Shown here one piece after another: positions 12,263-25,400 of a DNA stretch of 64,000 nt. Both the position numbers and the translations under genes were made by a program. The notes under the pieces are model-generated. The model saw only the letters and a list, made by a program, of their open reading frames with translations, was not told the origin of the DNA and did not search any database. Source of the stretch: Cinclus cinclus (Eukaryota > Chordata > Aves > Passeriformes > Cinclidae); assembly GCF_963662255.1 (NCBI RefSeq), contig NC_085047.1, positions 49,970,006-50,034,005 on the forward strand. Direction: 5' to 3'. Position 1 is the stretch's first letter. Each line of letters opens with the position of its first letter.

Positions 12263-15200
12263 GTGGCAGAAGGACCTGGAGAGGCTCTGTTTTGCCCCAG
12301 AGAGCCATCCCTGCAGCACTGAGGACCCTGAGCTGTGCTGCACACTCAAGACTGCTCTGGCCCCTACAGGTTCAGACAGTGGCCCCTGTCTTTAGCTTTA
12401 TTAGGGAGATGTTGCTAATTTTATGGGCTGCCAAGACTGACGTTTCTCTGACCATTTGTCAGAAGCACCATAGCAAAAATAGTACCATTAAAAATGGATC
12501 TTACCTGTGACTTGAAACTGAAAGCCATTATGTGGGCTAGCTCTAAAATTTATGCCTTAATATTGTGAGATGGGTTTATAAAGGAGCTCCATTTCAGGTT
12601 CCCATTTTCATCTCTTCATTCAGCCAGCACTGAAGGATTACAAGCATTTTTCTGACAGGTTCTCTCTTTACACCATCTCTTACTCATCCCTAAAAATCAC
12701 CAAGTGAGTTTTCCAATATCCCATTAGTCACCTAAGAACACTATTCATGCTGAAGATCATTACTTTCAGTTTAAGGAAGATCCGTGGCACATGGTAACTC
12801 AAGTTTGATTAAAAATCTTTTATTTCCAAAGAAAAAAAATCCATTCCCCTAATAACATTTATTAACAATTTTTAACCATCTGGTTTAAAATTTGTACAGG
12901 AGGTACACTAAGCATGCTGAGCATACTCAGGTTCAGGTCACTCGTGCACAGAATGAATGGCAGCTGGCCATAATCTGTGTGCTCATGACTTTCCATAGGC
13001 TCTGCTTACAGAGCCAGCAAAACCATGAGTTTTTATTCCCAAAGATATACATGTCTGAACTCCTCATACTTCCAGGCCCTCCAGAGAGGGAGGATGGTGT
13101 GCCAGCTCCCTTGGTGAGCCAACAGGGGAAGCAAGGCAGCAAGAGCCCTTTGCCCTGCATTGGTGTCTGTCTCCTGCCTTGGGATGAACTCACTGTGAAT
13201 GCCCCATAGACTCCTTCGGTGCCTGCATTTGACTCTTCTTACATTTGATTGTTTCTAAATTATTAACATGCCTACTTTGTGCTGTGGCTTTCTCTGAAGC
13301 CTTTTCCTTTGATTTCCATCGCCTTTGAAACTCTGCCTGTGTGTGTGGGCAAGCCACACCACTTTCTGCACACTCCCACCCTGCAGGGTGATATTTCTCT
13401 TGCTGAAACCAGTGCAAAAGGTCCTGCAAACCTGCTGGAGCTCAGGATGCAAACTGATGAACTGTTTTAATGTTAAGGTATTTTTTAAAGAGTCTGGACA
13501 TTTCCGTATCTGTCACGAGGTGTGAGGCATCTCCTGCAATCACCAGCAGCAGGTGAGAGCACCAACACATCCTCAGAGATCCACAGCATTTCCAGAATTA
13601 GATCCATATGTTGCTGCTGCTGGTTTATACCCTTCAAATATAAATTGAAATCAGTTTACACCCTTCAAGTGCCACGCAAGGAAGCTCAAGCATCATCACC
13701 GCACACATTTGTATTGCAAAAATGCACATCTTGTGCCAGCCCAGCAGCTGGGATGCCCAAAAATCTGTCTGTGAAGGCATATCTCCTTCTGGAGGAGTGT
13801 CAGAAAAGGGATGTGCCAGAGCAATCTTAACACATGGTGTGTAGTTGAACCCTCCAACACAAAGCCAGTTAGAGATATGATGAGGCTGGAGTTCAAAGGC
13901 AGGCTTTGGCATGCAGAATGGAGGGATCCTTTCTTCCCACCTTAACCTTAAATTCTGGAATGTTTCAATGAGCAAAACACAGGCATAGGAAAGCACCAAC
14001 TATGACTCTTAGCAAATCCAATGGACCAGCTGATTACTTGTTGATGAGCAATTTTAATTTGAGTTGAATTATATGCTCTGGAAGTCTGGCTCTCAAGGAG
14101 GTAATTAACCCGAATGTCTGCCCTCTGATGGGGCTCAGCACACTGGTGCATGTGTGGTGTTCACCCACGAGCATCCCACCAGCTGGAAGGCAGCAGGCTG
14201 CTGCAGGAAACGTCCTGACTGCTGTGCAGGGAGGGAGAGAGTCCTGGCTGCTGAGCACGAGGAATACCCATACTGCTCATCTTCTAATGTCACGGCACTT
14301 TTGAAACACCAGTTAACAGGGACTGTTTCAAGAATGCTTTTTAAATCAGAAAAAGAAACCCCAAGGTTTCAGCCACGTGCTGAATTCGTTTGATATGAGG
14401 GGAAGCCAGGAGAGCCAATGCCACCTAACATTAAGAGGAGCTGGCTGGGGCCCCAAGCTATGGCAATTTTATTTACTGGAGACTTTTTCTTTCATGTCCG
14501 GTTTATATTTAGGCCTGGTTGTGCAAGGCTGTCCCATGCTGCTGGGCATGCACTCATTTCCTCTGACATTAATGGCAGCTCTCACATAAGGGACCACTCA
14601 CCAAGGTGGCTTCTGGGCTTCTGTGAGAAAAAGAAAAGTTTCCAAAAAGGCAAAGGCCTTCTTTGTCTTGGATGTTTTGGCTGGGCTCACGTTGCAGCAA
14701 TCCCAAGGTTTGGTGGAGGCTCCATTTTAGGAGGACCTTGTGCAACCAAAGGAGGAGGTAATTCTAACTCTGGTGGGAAGCCCCATTTCTTTAAATTCCT
14801 AACACTTCAACATTTCCTTAAATGCTTCTGTTATGGTCTTTGATAAAATGTCTGAACAGGTATTTCTTTGCTGTGTGATTATTTGTGCCTTGATCTTGCT
14901 CTTCCAAAGCAAAAGGCAACAGCGGGTTATAAACACAACTGCAACAAGAGTTACGCTTGCAAGATTGCTTAAAAATCAGTAGCACTGGGCTCCTGGGGCC
15001 AGGAGCCAAGCAGTTGGTAATTCTGGAGTGAATGAGGCCTTATATTGTTTTTATCCAGCATCTACAGGAGCAAATCAAGTTTATACAGACAAAGATCACA
15101 TCCTAGCATGCTGTAAAGTGCAAACAGTATTTGCTGGCAGAAATAGCTGTCAGAGTTTTGTGGACACAAAAATAGATTATTAATTAGGAAAGGATATTTC

Positions 15201-17052
15201 TGCTGTTATGAGATCATATATTTTGGGGGTGGAGAGATTGTGCATAACAAAACCAGGGTCTGAGCTCACTTCTACCTTGTGCAGCAGTATAAGGTCTCAG
15301 CAGAGCTGAAGCCTTCTCCAGTTTCTGTCCATCACCCATTCTGGAGCAGGTCTGCTCCCCAAGCATTACCCCAGTCTGCCAGTAAACACACGGCTGCTTG
15401 CAGCTTCAGTATCTGAAACCACCACTTGGCTGCCAAGATTTCTCAATACAGCTCCTCAGAGGCATGTCTAGCTATGCAATTTCCTTTACTTAATACAAAA
15501 AGAAAGAAAGGGTGGGGGAAAAGATGATTATCAGTCAGATCTACGTGTCCTACATCTCTATGGCAACCATGTGCAGTTTGGCAATGACACAGGTACATCC
15601 AGGAACTCTCTTAGCAGCATCCACCTCAAACCAGCAGCCTGCAAACAGTGCTGGGAATCTGTCTGGCACCCTGAGAGCAAGGCACGGGAATTGGAGGGTC
15701 AGCACAGAATCACCCTCCCAGGGAATGTTGATGTCTTTACTAGAGGGCAGTCAGGCATGAGTCACGATGTGCCTTGCACGGCACATGACATCAAAGCAGC
15801 CACATTTCCCCCTTAGGTGAAGGAGCACCTGTGGTCAGAAGCCACTCCAGTGACTTAGTGATCATGTGCCAGCTGTGGGGTGACATGAGGGATCCAATGA
15901 TCCAGGGAAGGTGGGAATATGAGGTGCAGGTTTTCCCACACTAATATTTTTATGTAACAAAGCAGTTCTTAAAATGGCCAACTTTAAGTGGCCAACTTTC
16001 CCTGAATCCCTCTCCGCAGTTTTGGTCCAAGCTGTGATGGGAGAGCAGAATGCATGGGACATCAGCTACCAGCAAGAAGCCACATCAGTGGGCATGAGTT
16101 AGTTGTATCTTGAGGAAGAAGCAAAGGGCAAAAAGGGTTGAGTTTTTGAACTAGCTGGTTGGGATATCCACCAGCTGCTGTAGAGGCTGCATCCCCCTAG
16201 CCAGCACAAGCCACAGCTGCCTTAGCCCAGCTGGGTTTCCAGCAGCATCAGAGCTGTGAAGGTGATGGCAGGCAGTGGAGTAGTTTGAAGGAGAGAGTGC
16301 TTCAGAGGTGTTTTGCACAACAGGGCTTTTAGCTCCCAAAATGAGGGGCTAAGCATGGGGGAAGCTCTCCAAGAGACTACTGTCCCAGCTGCACCATGTG
16401 TCTCTCCACCTCCTGCCCTCCACCTCCTTCCAGATCTATCCCTCTCAGGATGCAGCTGAGCATCACCACTTCCCAGGCTGGCTCCTCTGCTGGTCCACAG
16501 GGCAGGAACCTGCACTCTAGGGCAAAAGCATAAAGTTCCAACATTGCCCATCCTAGTGGATTGACTAGTTTTTTTCCACTTGAGCCTTAGGAGATCCTTG
16601 ACTTGAATGGGACCTCCAAAGAATATTTGTCCATACTTTTTTCTGAGGTTGAATATCTTTGCAAGATTATAACCCCTTCCTTCTTCCTCATTTCTCAAGT
16701 CATGCTCTTAGTTTTATTCTAAGCAAATACAGGTTTTAGGCTTCTTGAGAAGTCAAATATTTAATGAACTCTCTCGGTGATGGTATTTTCCCTCCAAACT
16801 CTGTGAATAACATCATTTCTTGTTTAGAGCTCTGCTAAGTGGGGGGTGAGGACTGGCCACCCATGGGGACACGTCAGCAAAAGAGTATGCAGGACATCAA
16901 GGGAAATGAGAATTCCCCTCAACTCATTCCCATGGAGCTGCATCTAGGGAACTGTGGTAGGGGGGGGCAGTCCTAATGCTGTCTGTGGGGGGACCTAGTG
17001 CTGTTGTCCATTGCCTAAAGGGAATTATAGGAAAAAGAGAGGCACACTGAAA
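12263..17052. other. Non-coding intergenic stretch
   Basis: No gene recognised. A+T-rich, motif-dense parts at about 12600-12900 and 15010-15235 (with attattaattagg-type homeodomain cores) look more like candidate conserved elements than their surroundings. I cannot test conservation here. Confidence 0.55.
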
Positions 17053-17272
17053 GGACCAGGGCAATAGTCACATATAGTGACAAGGGAAAATCTGGTTCAT
17101 TAAAAGGAAATGAGGTAAAAATTGACCACGAATTGAATGAAAAATTGAATGAGGCTGGTCAAAAGCGGGCACAGGTTGCCCAGTGAGGAGCTTGGATCTC
17201 CATCCCTGGAAAAACTCATAACTGGAGTACTGAGGACCTGGCCTATCTTTGGAGCTGGCCATGGCTTGTATT
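17053..17272 (+). mobile_element. CR1 LINE 3'-region fragment, diverged
   Basis: Plus-strand text runs aggaccagggcaatagtcac, then a degraded middle, then gggcacaggttgcccagtga and ggatctccatccctgg, and finally ggacctggcctatc. This follows the CR1 3' region in order, with many substitutions and small insertions. It is older than the copies at 20660 and 57200. Confidence 0.75.
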
Positions 17273-20200
17273 CCTCCTCCCCGAAATTATCCTGTGACTC
17301 TGCAATTTTGTTATACATATAAAAAAAGGATGAGAAAATTAAAAGGAAAGGTAAACATTTGTTTCTGTTTAACTTCTGATGGCAATAAAATAAAGCAACA
17401 GGCTTAAGCACAGCTCTGAAATGATTCAGTATGATGAGTTTGCTGATGGTTCTGCCTGAGAAAAACACAAACTGCAAAACACAGCTAAACATTGTTTATT
17501 CTAAACCTAACATAAGATGTCTCCTTTTTTTTTCTCCTTATGAGTTTTCAAATTCACACAGGACTCTTCTGCCCCCTTAATGCACACAAATCAAATACGA
17601 ATTTTGCTTTGCTGTGTGAAAGTGGAGGGCTGGAGCTGCCTGTTTTTAAGCTGCTAAAGCTCCCTCAGGATGGTATGGTGGCCATTTTATTTCCTTCAGC
17701 TTGAAATAAAGTCCTCTTTTTAAAGCCCTAGTTTGATTTTCACACTTGATCTCTGGTATTCTCAAGAACCAGAGCCTTATCACTACAAAGGTAGTGCAGA
17801 TAAAAGGCCTGACCCACCCTTCATGAGGCCTTTTGCCAGGAGAGCCAGGGGCACAGCTCCCTGCAAAGCAGCTGTTTTATTCCCACTGCTTTGCTGCAAA
17901 CTCCCCTGGTGCTTTTTAGTGCCCCAGGTCCTTGGGCTGCCTGCACTGGGTGGAAATTCCACTCACAGCAGCCTTTCCCACTCCTTTTCTTTCTGGAAAT
18001 CTCTCAGGTATCTGATTCAGATTAAACTCTCTCTCTCCCACTCAAAGGCTACAAAGGCTATTGACCACTGAATTCTTTAGGAGGGGGTGTTTCTTGCTGC
18101 TATAATCTCTTTGGAAACCCAAGGGATTCTCAAGCTATTTTTCAGGCGTAAGGTGCTCTCTACCACGTGGGCAACTCCACTCTGCAGCTCCATCATCATT
18201 AAACTGACAAAAAATCACCCATTTGGGCATGTCTGGCCCGGGTCAGACAGAGACATGTACATGGGTTCATTTCTGTTGAACTGGCCCAGGAGCTGGCGCA
18301 GGTTGCACCAGCCACAGTGGAAAAAACAATCCCTCATGGGACACAGAGTGAACCTGTCAGCTTTCAAATAAGAGGTTCCCACCAGCACAGTGTGTTTATT
18401 TCAGATAAACTTTTTGTCTCAGGGGACTGTGGCAGTTCTGGTTTGTTGGAAAAAAACCCCAGAACTCCACTCAGCCTCCTGCCAAGCACAAACCCAGGGA
18501 GCCCTTTCTGTCCCAGCAACAGAGATTCTCCCAACAACACATTCTCCAGCAGCCATGCTGAAGGTGCTGGCACAAGCATGGCACAAATGCCAGCAGCTCC
18601 TTGCCACCATGTGAAAGGGGAGGGCCTGGGAGTAAGCTGGGGCTTACAGTGGCAAGGAGGTTGAGGTGAACCCCAGACTGAACCCCAGAACCACCTCTCA
18701 ACAGATCCCACATCGTGGATCTCCATGAAAATTGCAGGTGGCAAGATGATGGCATGGTGAGCTCAGCTGTCCCATGCCAGGGGTGCTTCACTCACAGCTT
18801 CTGGGATGATGATCACAGACAGGCAGCAACTGGAGCCATGGACACTTAGGCATATCCTCTTGGAGCCTACAGCTTCTGTGAAAGCTCAAACTGCTCTTGG
18901 GGCTGTTCCCACTGGCTGGTCTCTGCTGCTTCTCCAAAGCAGTGCTCAGGTCCTGCAAAATCCCACGGGATTTTCAGCACCAAACTTGATGAAGAATAGC
19001 AGAGAAAACTAAAAGGGAACTTGGAAGTCTCTTTCACGTGGTGCTGGAAAGACAAAACAGTGGGTTTAAGAAACATAGTGTAAAGCAAAGTAACTTGTGG
19101 CTGCCAAGATCAATCTCCTGCGGGTTGTCTGAAGGTAATCCTTCAGGCATGGCACTCTTCTGTCACAGGAAAGGAGTCACTCTCTTGCACATGACCAACA
19201 ACAGTAATGAGAGATTAGGAAGGAAGAGAGCTATCACAGTGACAAACTGTATTCATATGACACTGCAGCACAGATCCAGATGAGGCAAAAATAGCATCAT
19301 GATTGTCTGGACAGGTCAAAGGATGATCAAGAACTCAGAGGGATAGTTTTCAGGGCAAATCAAGAGGTATCTCTGCAACACCCATGCCTTGTTTCTGTGC
19401 CGTGCTGGTGGTGCTGTCTCTCATGGCTGGTGACAGAGCATTCCCATGGAGCTCAGGTGCAAGGGCTGGCACATGGCATTAGGAGGACCATCGCAGTGGT
19501 CCACAAGACACTGTCTCATGCCGGCCAGGATGCTCTTCAAGGGTCACTGGAGCACCAGGGACGTGCCAAGGGATGCCTGCCCAAGGAATGGGTGAGATAG
19601 CCATGTATGTGGAAATGGTTACAGCAGCTCAGGCAGAGCAGGTACCCTGTGAGTCACGGCTGGGTGGGGAGCAAAGCGTTTCCATTCCTCACCTGACAGC
19701 CCTGCCTTGGCACAGTGGGTGGGAGGCATATAGGGCACTGCCACCTCCAGATCCAAGGACCTGGCAGCTGCTCCATGACAGTGTCTTGTTGCAAAGGGGC
19801 CATCTTAGAGGTGGTTCCTGGTCCTGAGGTCTTGAAGCTGGTGGGGTTTGCCTCCAGCCCCTGTGCTGAGGGAGATGTGCTGTGAAAAGCAGACCATTCC
19901 TACAGACTCCCATTCTTTCTCTTTCACTATTTTTCCCTCTGTCAAATTGAGAACAAATCCAGGACCAAGGTAAGGACACCAATATCTCCCTGAAGTGATG
20001 AACTGGGGAGAAACCTGAGCGGTAGCCACACTTTGCATGGGATATATAAATGCATGGAGAGACACCCAACCCCAGGAGTTTTCTCTGTAGGAACTGGCAG
20101 CATCTGGGACAAGGTGACCATGTCTTGTGTCCTGCTCCTACCAGCTGCAGCCTGGACTGCTGGCACAGCCCCTGGCTGAGCTGCTGGGGCAAGGCCAGGA

Positions 20201-20659
20201 GAGCTGGTTTCACAAAGCACAGACTGTGCCTTCACTCCAGGAACAGCCCTAGAGCTTCTCCCAAATCCTCTGGGATGCCATGTCCTTTATAACCAAGAGG
20301 CTGGAGCAAGCCCCTGGCCCAGCATCCCACCTGTGTATCACAGGAGGGGTATCGAGCCCAGGTGACCAGCTGTTCTCCAAAATTCTATTGCACAGAAAAT
20401 CCACTCAGCTCATCTGTTTGGCATGTTTGAGCATTGCCTCAATATCTGATGAGCTTTATTAATCCCTAGCTGGGTAATGAGGAGTCAGTTTGCCCACCTT
20501 TCCCCCCATGCCTCCCTTAAACACTACGCTCATGGAACATGCATTATATTTCCATTATTTGCCCGTTGGTCATGAACATACACACAGAGCAATTATGGCA
20601 CACAAGGAAACAGTAGTAAGAAATACATTTAGCAAACCTGTCCTTACCTCACCTTGAAT
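17273..20659. other. Non-coding intergenic stretch
   Basis: No gene, RNA or repeat family recognised. The T-run at 17523-17532 is the only simple sequence of note. Confidence 0.55.
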
Positions 20660-21164
20660 TCTGTGTGAAGTTTTGGTCACTGCAATATGAAAAAGATATT
20701 AAACTTCTGTAAAGCATCCAAAGCAGGGCAATGAAGATGGTAAAGGGCCTTGAGGGGAAGCCAGATAAGGAGTAGCTAAAGTCACTTTGTCCGTTCAGCC
20801 TGGAAGACACTGAGGGGAGACCTCATTGCAGCTACAACTTCCTCATGAGGGAAAGAGAGGAACAGGCACTGATCTCTTCTGTGTGGTGAGCAGTGACAGG
20901 ACCAGAGGGAATGGCCTATAATTGTGTCAGGGGAGGTTTAGGTTGGATATTAGAAAAAGGTTCTTCACCCAGAGGGTGGCTGAGCATTGGAACAGGCTCC
21001 CCAGGGAACTGGTCACAACACCAAGCCTTCCAGAATCCACAAAGTGTTTAGGCAGTGCTCTCAGACACATGGTGTGACTCTTGGGGATGGCTCTGTGCAG
21101 GGCTAAGAGTTGTACTTCAATGAACCTTGTGTTTCCCTTCCAACTCAGCATATTCTGTGATTCC
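20660..21164 (+). mobile_element. CR1 LINE 3' end, about 0.5 kb
   Basis: Contains the ordered CR1 3' blocks gttttggtcactgcaatatg, tcagcctggaagacactgag, gggagacctcattgca, aggttggatattagaaaaag and attggaacaggctcccca. It ends in a tail with cccttccaac and tattctgtgatt, the CR1 octamer tail. Plus orientation and 5'-truncated. A T-rich tract follows immediately (21165-21190). Confidence 0.95.
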
Positions 21165-22190
21165 TTTTATTTTTTTCCTTTTTTTTTTTAACTGTTGTAT
21201 TTTAAGCTGGGCATTATAAGGCTTACTTACCAACTTATTTTTGATGGCAAAGATAGTGGAAGGGCCCAAATGACTCATCTCATCTGCCAGCAGACAGCCA
21301 AGCCACTGCTCCTCCCTCCTCAGCTCCATAGGACATCCCTGGATCCCTCAGACACCATGTTTCTCAGGCTCCCTCTGCCAGGGACATTTGAGCTCAGAAA
21401 AATACCAGTGTGTGAGGAAAAAACATTCTCAGTGTCACCAGGGAAGGAGTGAACACGTGAGGGTGTGTTTGTGGGCACACAGACACATTGCCTACAATCA
21501 GAGACTTGTTTCTGTGGCAGAAGAGGCAATGACTCGGGTGTCCTAATGACTAACTTCCCTAGGTGTTTACACAGAACCAGTCTGTCCCCACTCAGCAGAA
21601 GACAGATGCTGGGAAGAAGGCAAACTCCTACTGACAGGAACACACCTGCCCTTGTCTCCTAACCCCAGAATGGTGCCGGGGTGAGGGGCTTGCCCAAACA
21701 CACGCTGGAGGTAGGAACAATTCAGATTTTACTAAGTCCAGCATTGTGTTTTGTGCTAAGAGGGGTTTAAGATGTAATCTTCCTTTGCCAGCTCTCATAT
21801 ACAGATCAAAGGGCAGGATACCATACTGGCTTTTTTTGGATGAAAGATACTCTAAAAAGTAGAGAAGCTTTTATTCCTGACCCCTTTTCACCCTGATTTG
21901 AAATGAAGGATCACGCCAGGCTTGCTGGCAGCCAGGCTGGCTCGGCAGCTTCCCCCAGAGGGAGATTTTACCACATGACATGTGTCTGCTGGCATGGGAG
22001 GAACAGTGATAGCATCCGCTGAGATAAGAGGAGAGAAGCCGTTATCCTGGCAGCCTGGAGGTCAGGAGAAGAGGCAGCTGAAGAAATTCCAGCTCCAAGG
22101 GCCTGAAACACCACAACTGTCATGTCGTGGATTATTTTGGAATAAATATGTACATGCCACTCCCAGCACTCAACTGCTTTCTGTCATCAA
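21165..22190. other. Spacer between two CR1 elements
   Basis: Begins with a T-rich tract (to about 21190) directly after a CR1 tail. The rest shows no recognisable feature. Confidence 0.55.
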
Positions 22191-22445
22191 GCTGAAAGAG
22201 AGTAGGTTTGGACTAGATATTACAAAAAAATTCTTTACTGTGGGAGGGGTTAGGCACTATCACAGGTTGCCCAGAGAATCTGTGGGTGCCACATCCCTGT
22301 ATTTAAGGTTAGGTTGGATGGAGATCTGAGCAATCTGGTCTAGTGGAAGGGGTCCCTGTCCACAACAGGAGGGTTAGGTGTGAACTAGGTGGTCTTCAAC
22401 ATCCCTTCCAACACAAAATGTTCAATGCTTCTGTAATTCTATGAT
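22191..22445 (+). mobile_element. CR1 LINE 3' end, about 255 bp
   Basis: Text such as ttctttactgtgggaggggt, ggcactatcacaggttgccc, gttaggttggatggagatct and catcccttccaaca, followed by ctgtaattctatgata. These are CR1 3'-end blocks in plus orientation with the octamer tail. It lies only about 1 kb from the previous CR1 but belongs to a different subfamily. Confidence 0.94.
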
Positions 22446-25400
22446 ACTTAGCAGTGGGGCTGTGCTGGGGTTGTTCCACATGCATCTGCAGGTCAAACAC
22501 ACGCCACAGATTGCTGCTGGAGACAAGCACAGCCCAGCCACTATAGCATGCAGAATGGTCTCCTCTGATAAATAAACAAGTGTAACCCCCCACAGGAAGA
22601 GTCTCTTACTCCCCCTCTGCCTCATCCCAAAATATCAAGAATAAGTGTGACCCAAGGCAGGTAGGTGTCAGCAGCCTGGAGAGACTCCATGCTCAGACAA
22701 GCAGGCTGGGAGCAGCAATAGAAGCTGCTGGTGTGCAGCTAAGAGGGTTGCAGCAAAGGATGTGAATTTAGGTCCATGCCAAGTACTTCCATGTGAAAGA
22801 TTTATTGTTCTGCTTGGAAGCTGTGCCCAAGTAATAAGATACTATCATGGGGCAGATGACTGCCTGCTTTAAGCATAAACTGTGTCCAGCTCATCCTCCC
22901 TGGGTTCTTCTGGATTTGCCTGGGGAACCTCTCAGAGGAAAAAACAAAAAGATTTTTTTGTCAAAGGCACCTGCTGAGGCATTTTTTTCCCACCTGATTT
23001 GGCTGCACAGTTCTGGGTGCAAATCCATGTGGGGTGAGGTCTCTGCTCATCCTCTCAGTGGCTGCTGCTGTGGAGACCTCCTGGCCTGGTGGCTGCATCT
23101 TAGTGTGTGGTACCACACTCTGAGCTTCCAGTCTTCTTCCCTGTGGACGTGCACATGCATGGACATCTTGCTGTCTCTCTGCTCCTCTCTGGAGTAATTT
23201 TTTACCTTACTAGCCTACCTCAGCCAAACGCAGCACCAGGGCAAAGTCAAGCCAGGCAACCAGGTTTGTACAAATCCAGTTAGAAGAGCCCCCAAGGTAA
23301 GGCAGGATGCCCACTGTGCTGAGGAAAGCAGATAAAAAGCTGGCATCAGTGCAACATCAGGAAACCCGGGTGAACAAGATGGCTTATGCAAGCATAATAT
23401 GATGGGGGAGGCTGTGGGCTGACCCCAACTTTCATGGAAAAGGTTTTCCCTGATAAACATGCTGAGACCTGCAAATCCTCATGCATGCTGTGTTCCCAGG
23501 CTGTTTCAAGGCCAGGAATTAAGCCAGCTTTTCAGGCAAAGCCATGAGGACACTGGGGAGCTGTCAGCCCAGCAGATGATTTAATAGACCAGCAACACCA
23601 CAAGAAGGGCCAGGGCCAGGCTGGGGCACACCAGCCACTCTTGTGGCAGCACGGCATCGTCCTGGCTCTGTGCTAAGCCCAGACCACTGCAGCCCACATG
23701 CAGCCATATGCCTGAACCACAGCAACAGACTGAGCATCTGCCCCTGCCCTGGCTGGCTTGTCAAAGACTGGGGGGCATGAGTCCAATGAGAACAGTTTTA
23801 TTACCCAGTCTGGAGAGGTTTTTATGTTTTGAAGAGAACTATCAGCCTTTTCTGACCTTCTTCCAAGGGACAGATGTTTTTGCTCTACCACTCATTCACT
23901 GCTAGGGCTCCGGGCTATAGCTACTGCTATTTCTTTTATGTTTTGGATTCAGCTCCACAGCAGCAGTCCCTGGCTATGTTAGGCTGTTTAATTAGTTATT
24001 AAAATGGAAACACTCTTTTTTTATCACATCTACCATTTTGGAACACGACACGTCCACTAATAGCAGACGCTACTCAGACAAGCATTTAGTACCCTGCCTT
24101 GAACAGACCAAATAATTTTGGCAAGTCAACCTTTCTCCTTTGGATTTTCCAGGCATCTGACTCCCTCTCACATTTTCTTTCAGGAGAGTACAGCTGCCAA
24201 AGGCAAGGCAGCTGGACCAGTCACAGTACTCTGTCACCCCAACAGCAGCATTCCCACTCAACATTACAAGAGGATATAGGGTTCCTTCATCTCTTTGGGG
24301 CAATGGTTTGCTCTGAAAGCCTGATTAAGTGTTTGTGGCGGTATCTTGTGGCAGGATTTCCTGTTTATGTTGCCCTACACCTTGTTATTAGCATCACACC
24401 TCTGCTGAATGCACGCCCTCACCCTGCAGCTCTGTGCAGTGGGGCGGGAGGAGGTGATTTGGGAAGGTGAGTCAGGCAAACGCTGGGGGCAATGGCTCTA
24501 AGGTGCATGACAGAGAGGAGGAACCATGTGGGAGCAGCGGCACTGAGCTGTGAGGGGACATACCACAGCATGCCTCCCCACCCCCCCAGGTAAACTCACC
24601 AGTTTCCTTTCCAACTACACCCCTGGTGGAGGTAAGAGTCCACCATGCATTCACCTGGGATTCATTTTGGCACAGGGTACCCAGGAGCCAGGAGATGTCA
24701 GGAGCACAGACTGATCCCTAGGAGTCTCAGGCTGCTTCTATCAGCTGCTTTTTGTCCTCTCATGCATTTTACCTTCCAGAACACTCCTTTCCTCAGCAGG
24801 AAGGTGCTGCAGGCTCTGCGCCATGCACGCAGCCTCAGCAGGATTGTGTCACCCTGGCCTCACCATGCATTGTGCCACCATGTCCTACACCAAATTAAGC
24901 AGTGACTTACGAGTCAGCTTGACACCAAGCAACCAACTCTGGGTGCCTGACAAAAACAAAATTAGTATTTCAGTGGGGGATGCAAGTGTCGCAGATGCTC
25001 CAAAGCAGCCTGAGGGAAGCCAGAAGAGACCACAGAGTGAATATTTCAGTTTCTTGTTTTTTTGGCAAGCTGGTGATTAGCTTGGTCTTTGCATCCAGCT
25101 AATGAGAGGTCTCTGCCCACATCCCCCTCTGAGGCTTGTGCTTCCCATCGCATAGGCACAATTTGAGCCTTCCTCCTTTAGAGGAAGATTCATTATTTGA
25201 GTGCACAGCATCTATCTAACACTGTTCCCATCCTTGGTAAGAGGTATTTCTGGGGTCTGGGATATTTCCCTGGCAGGCAAAAAAGTGGAAGCACACTTCC
25301 AGTATGTGCCAACCCCAACCACCTGGTGTTCCCACTACTGATATGCATGATGGGTGGTAGGTGAAACCTCAGATGTTAGGATTAGCTTTTCCAAGGCCCT

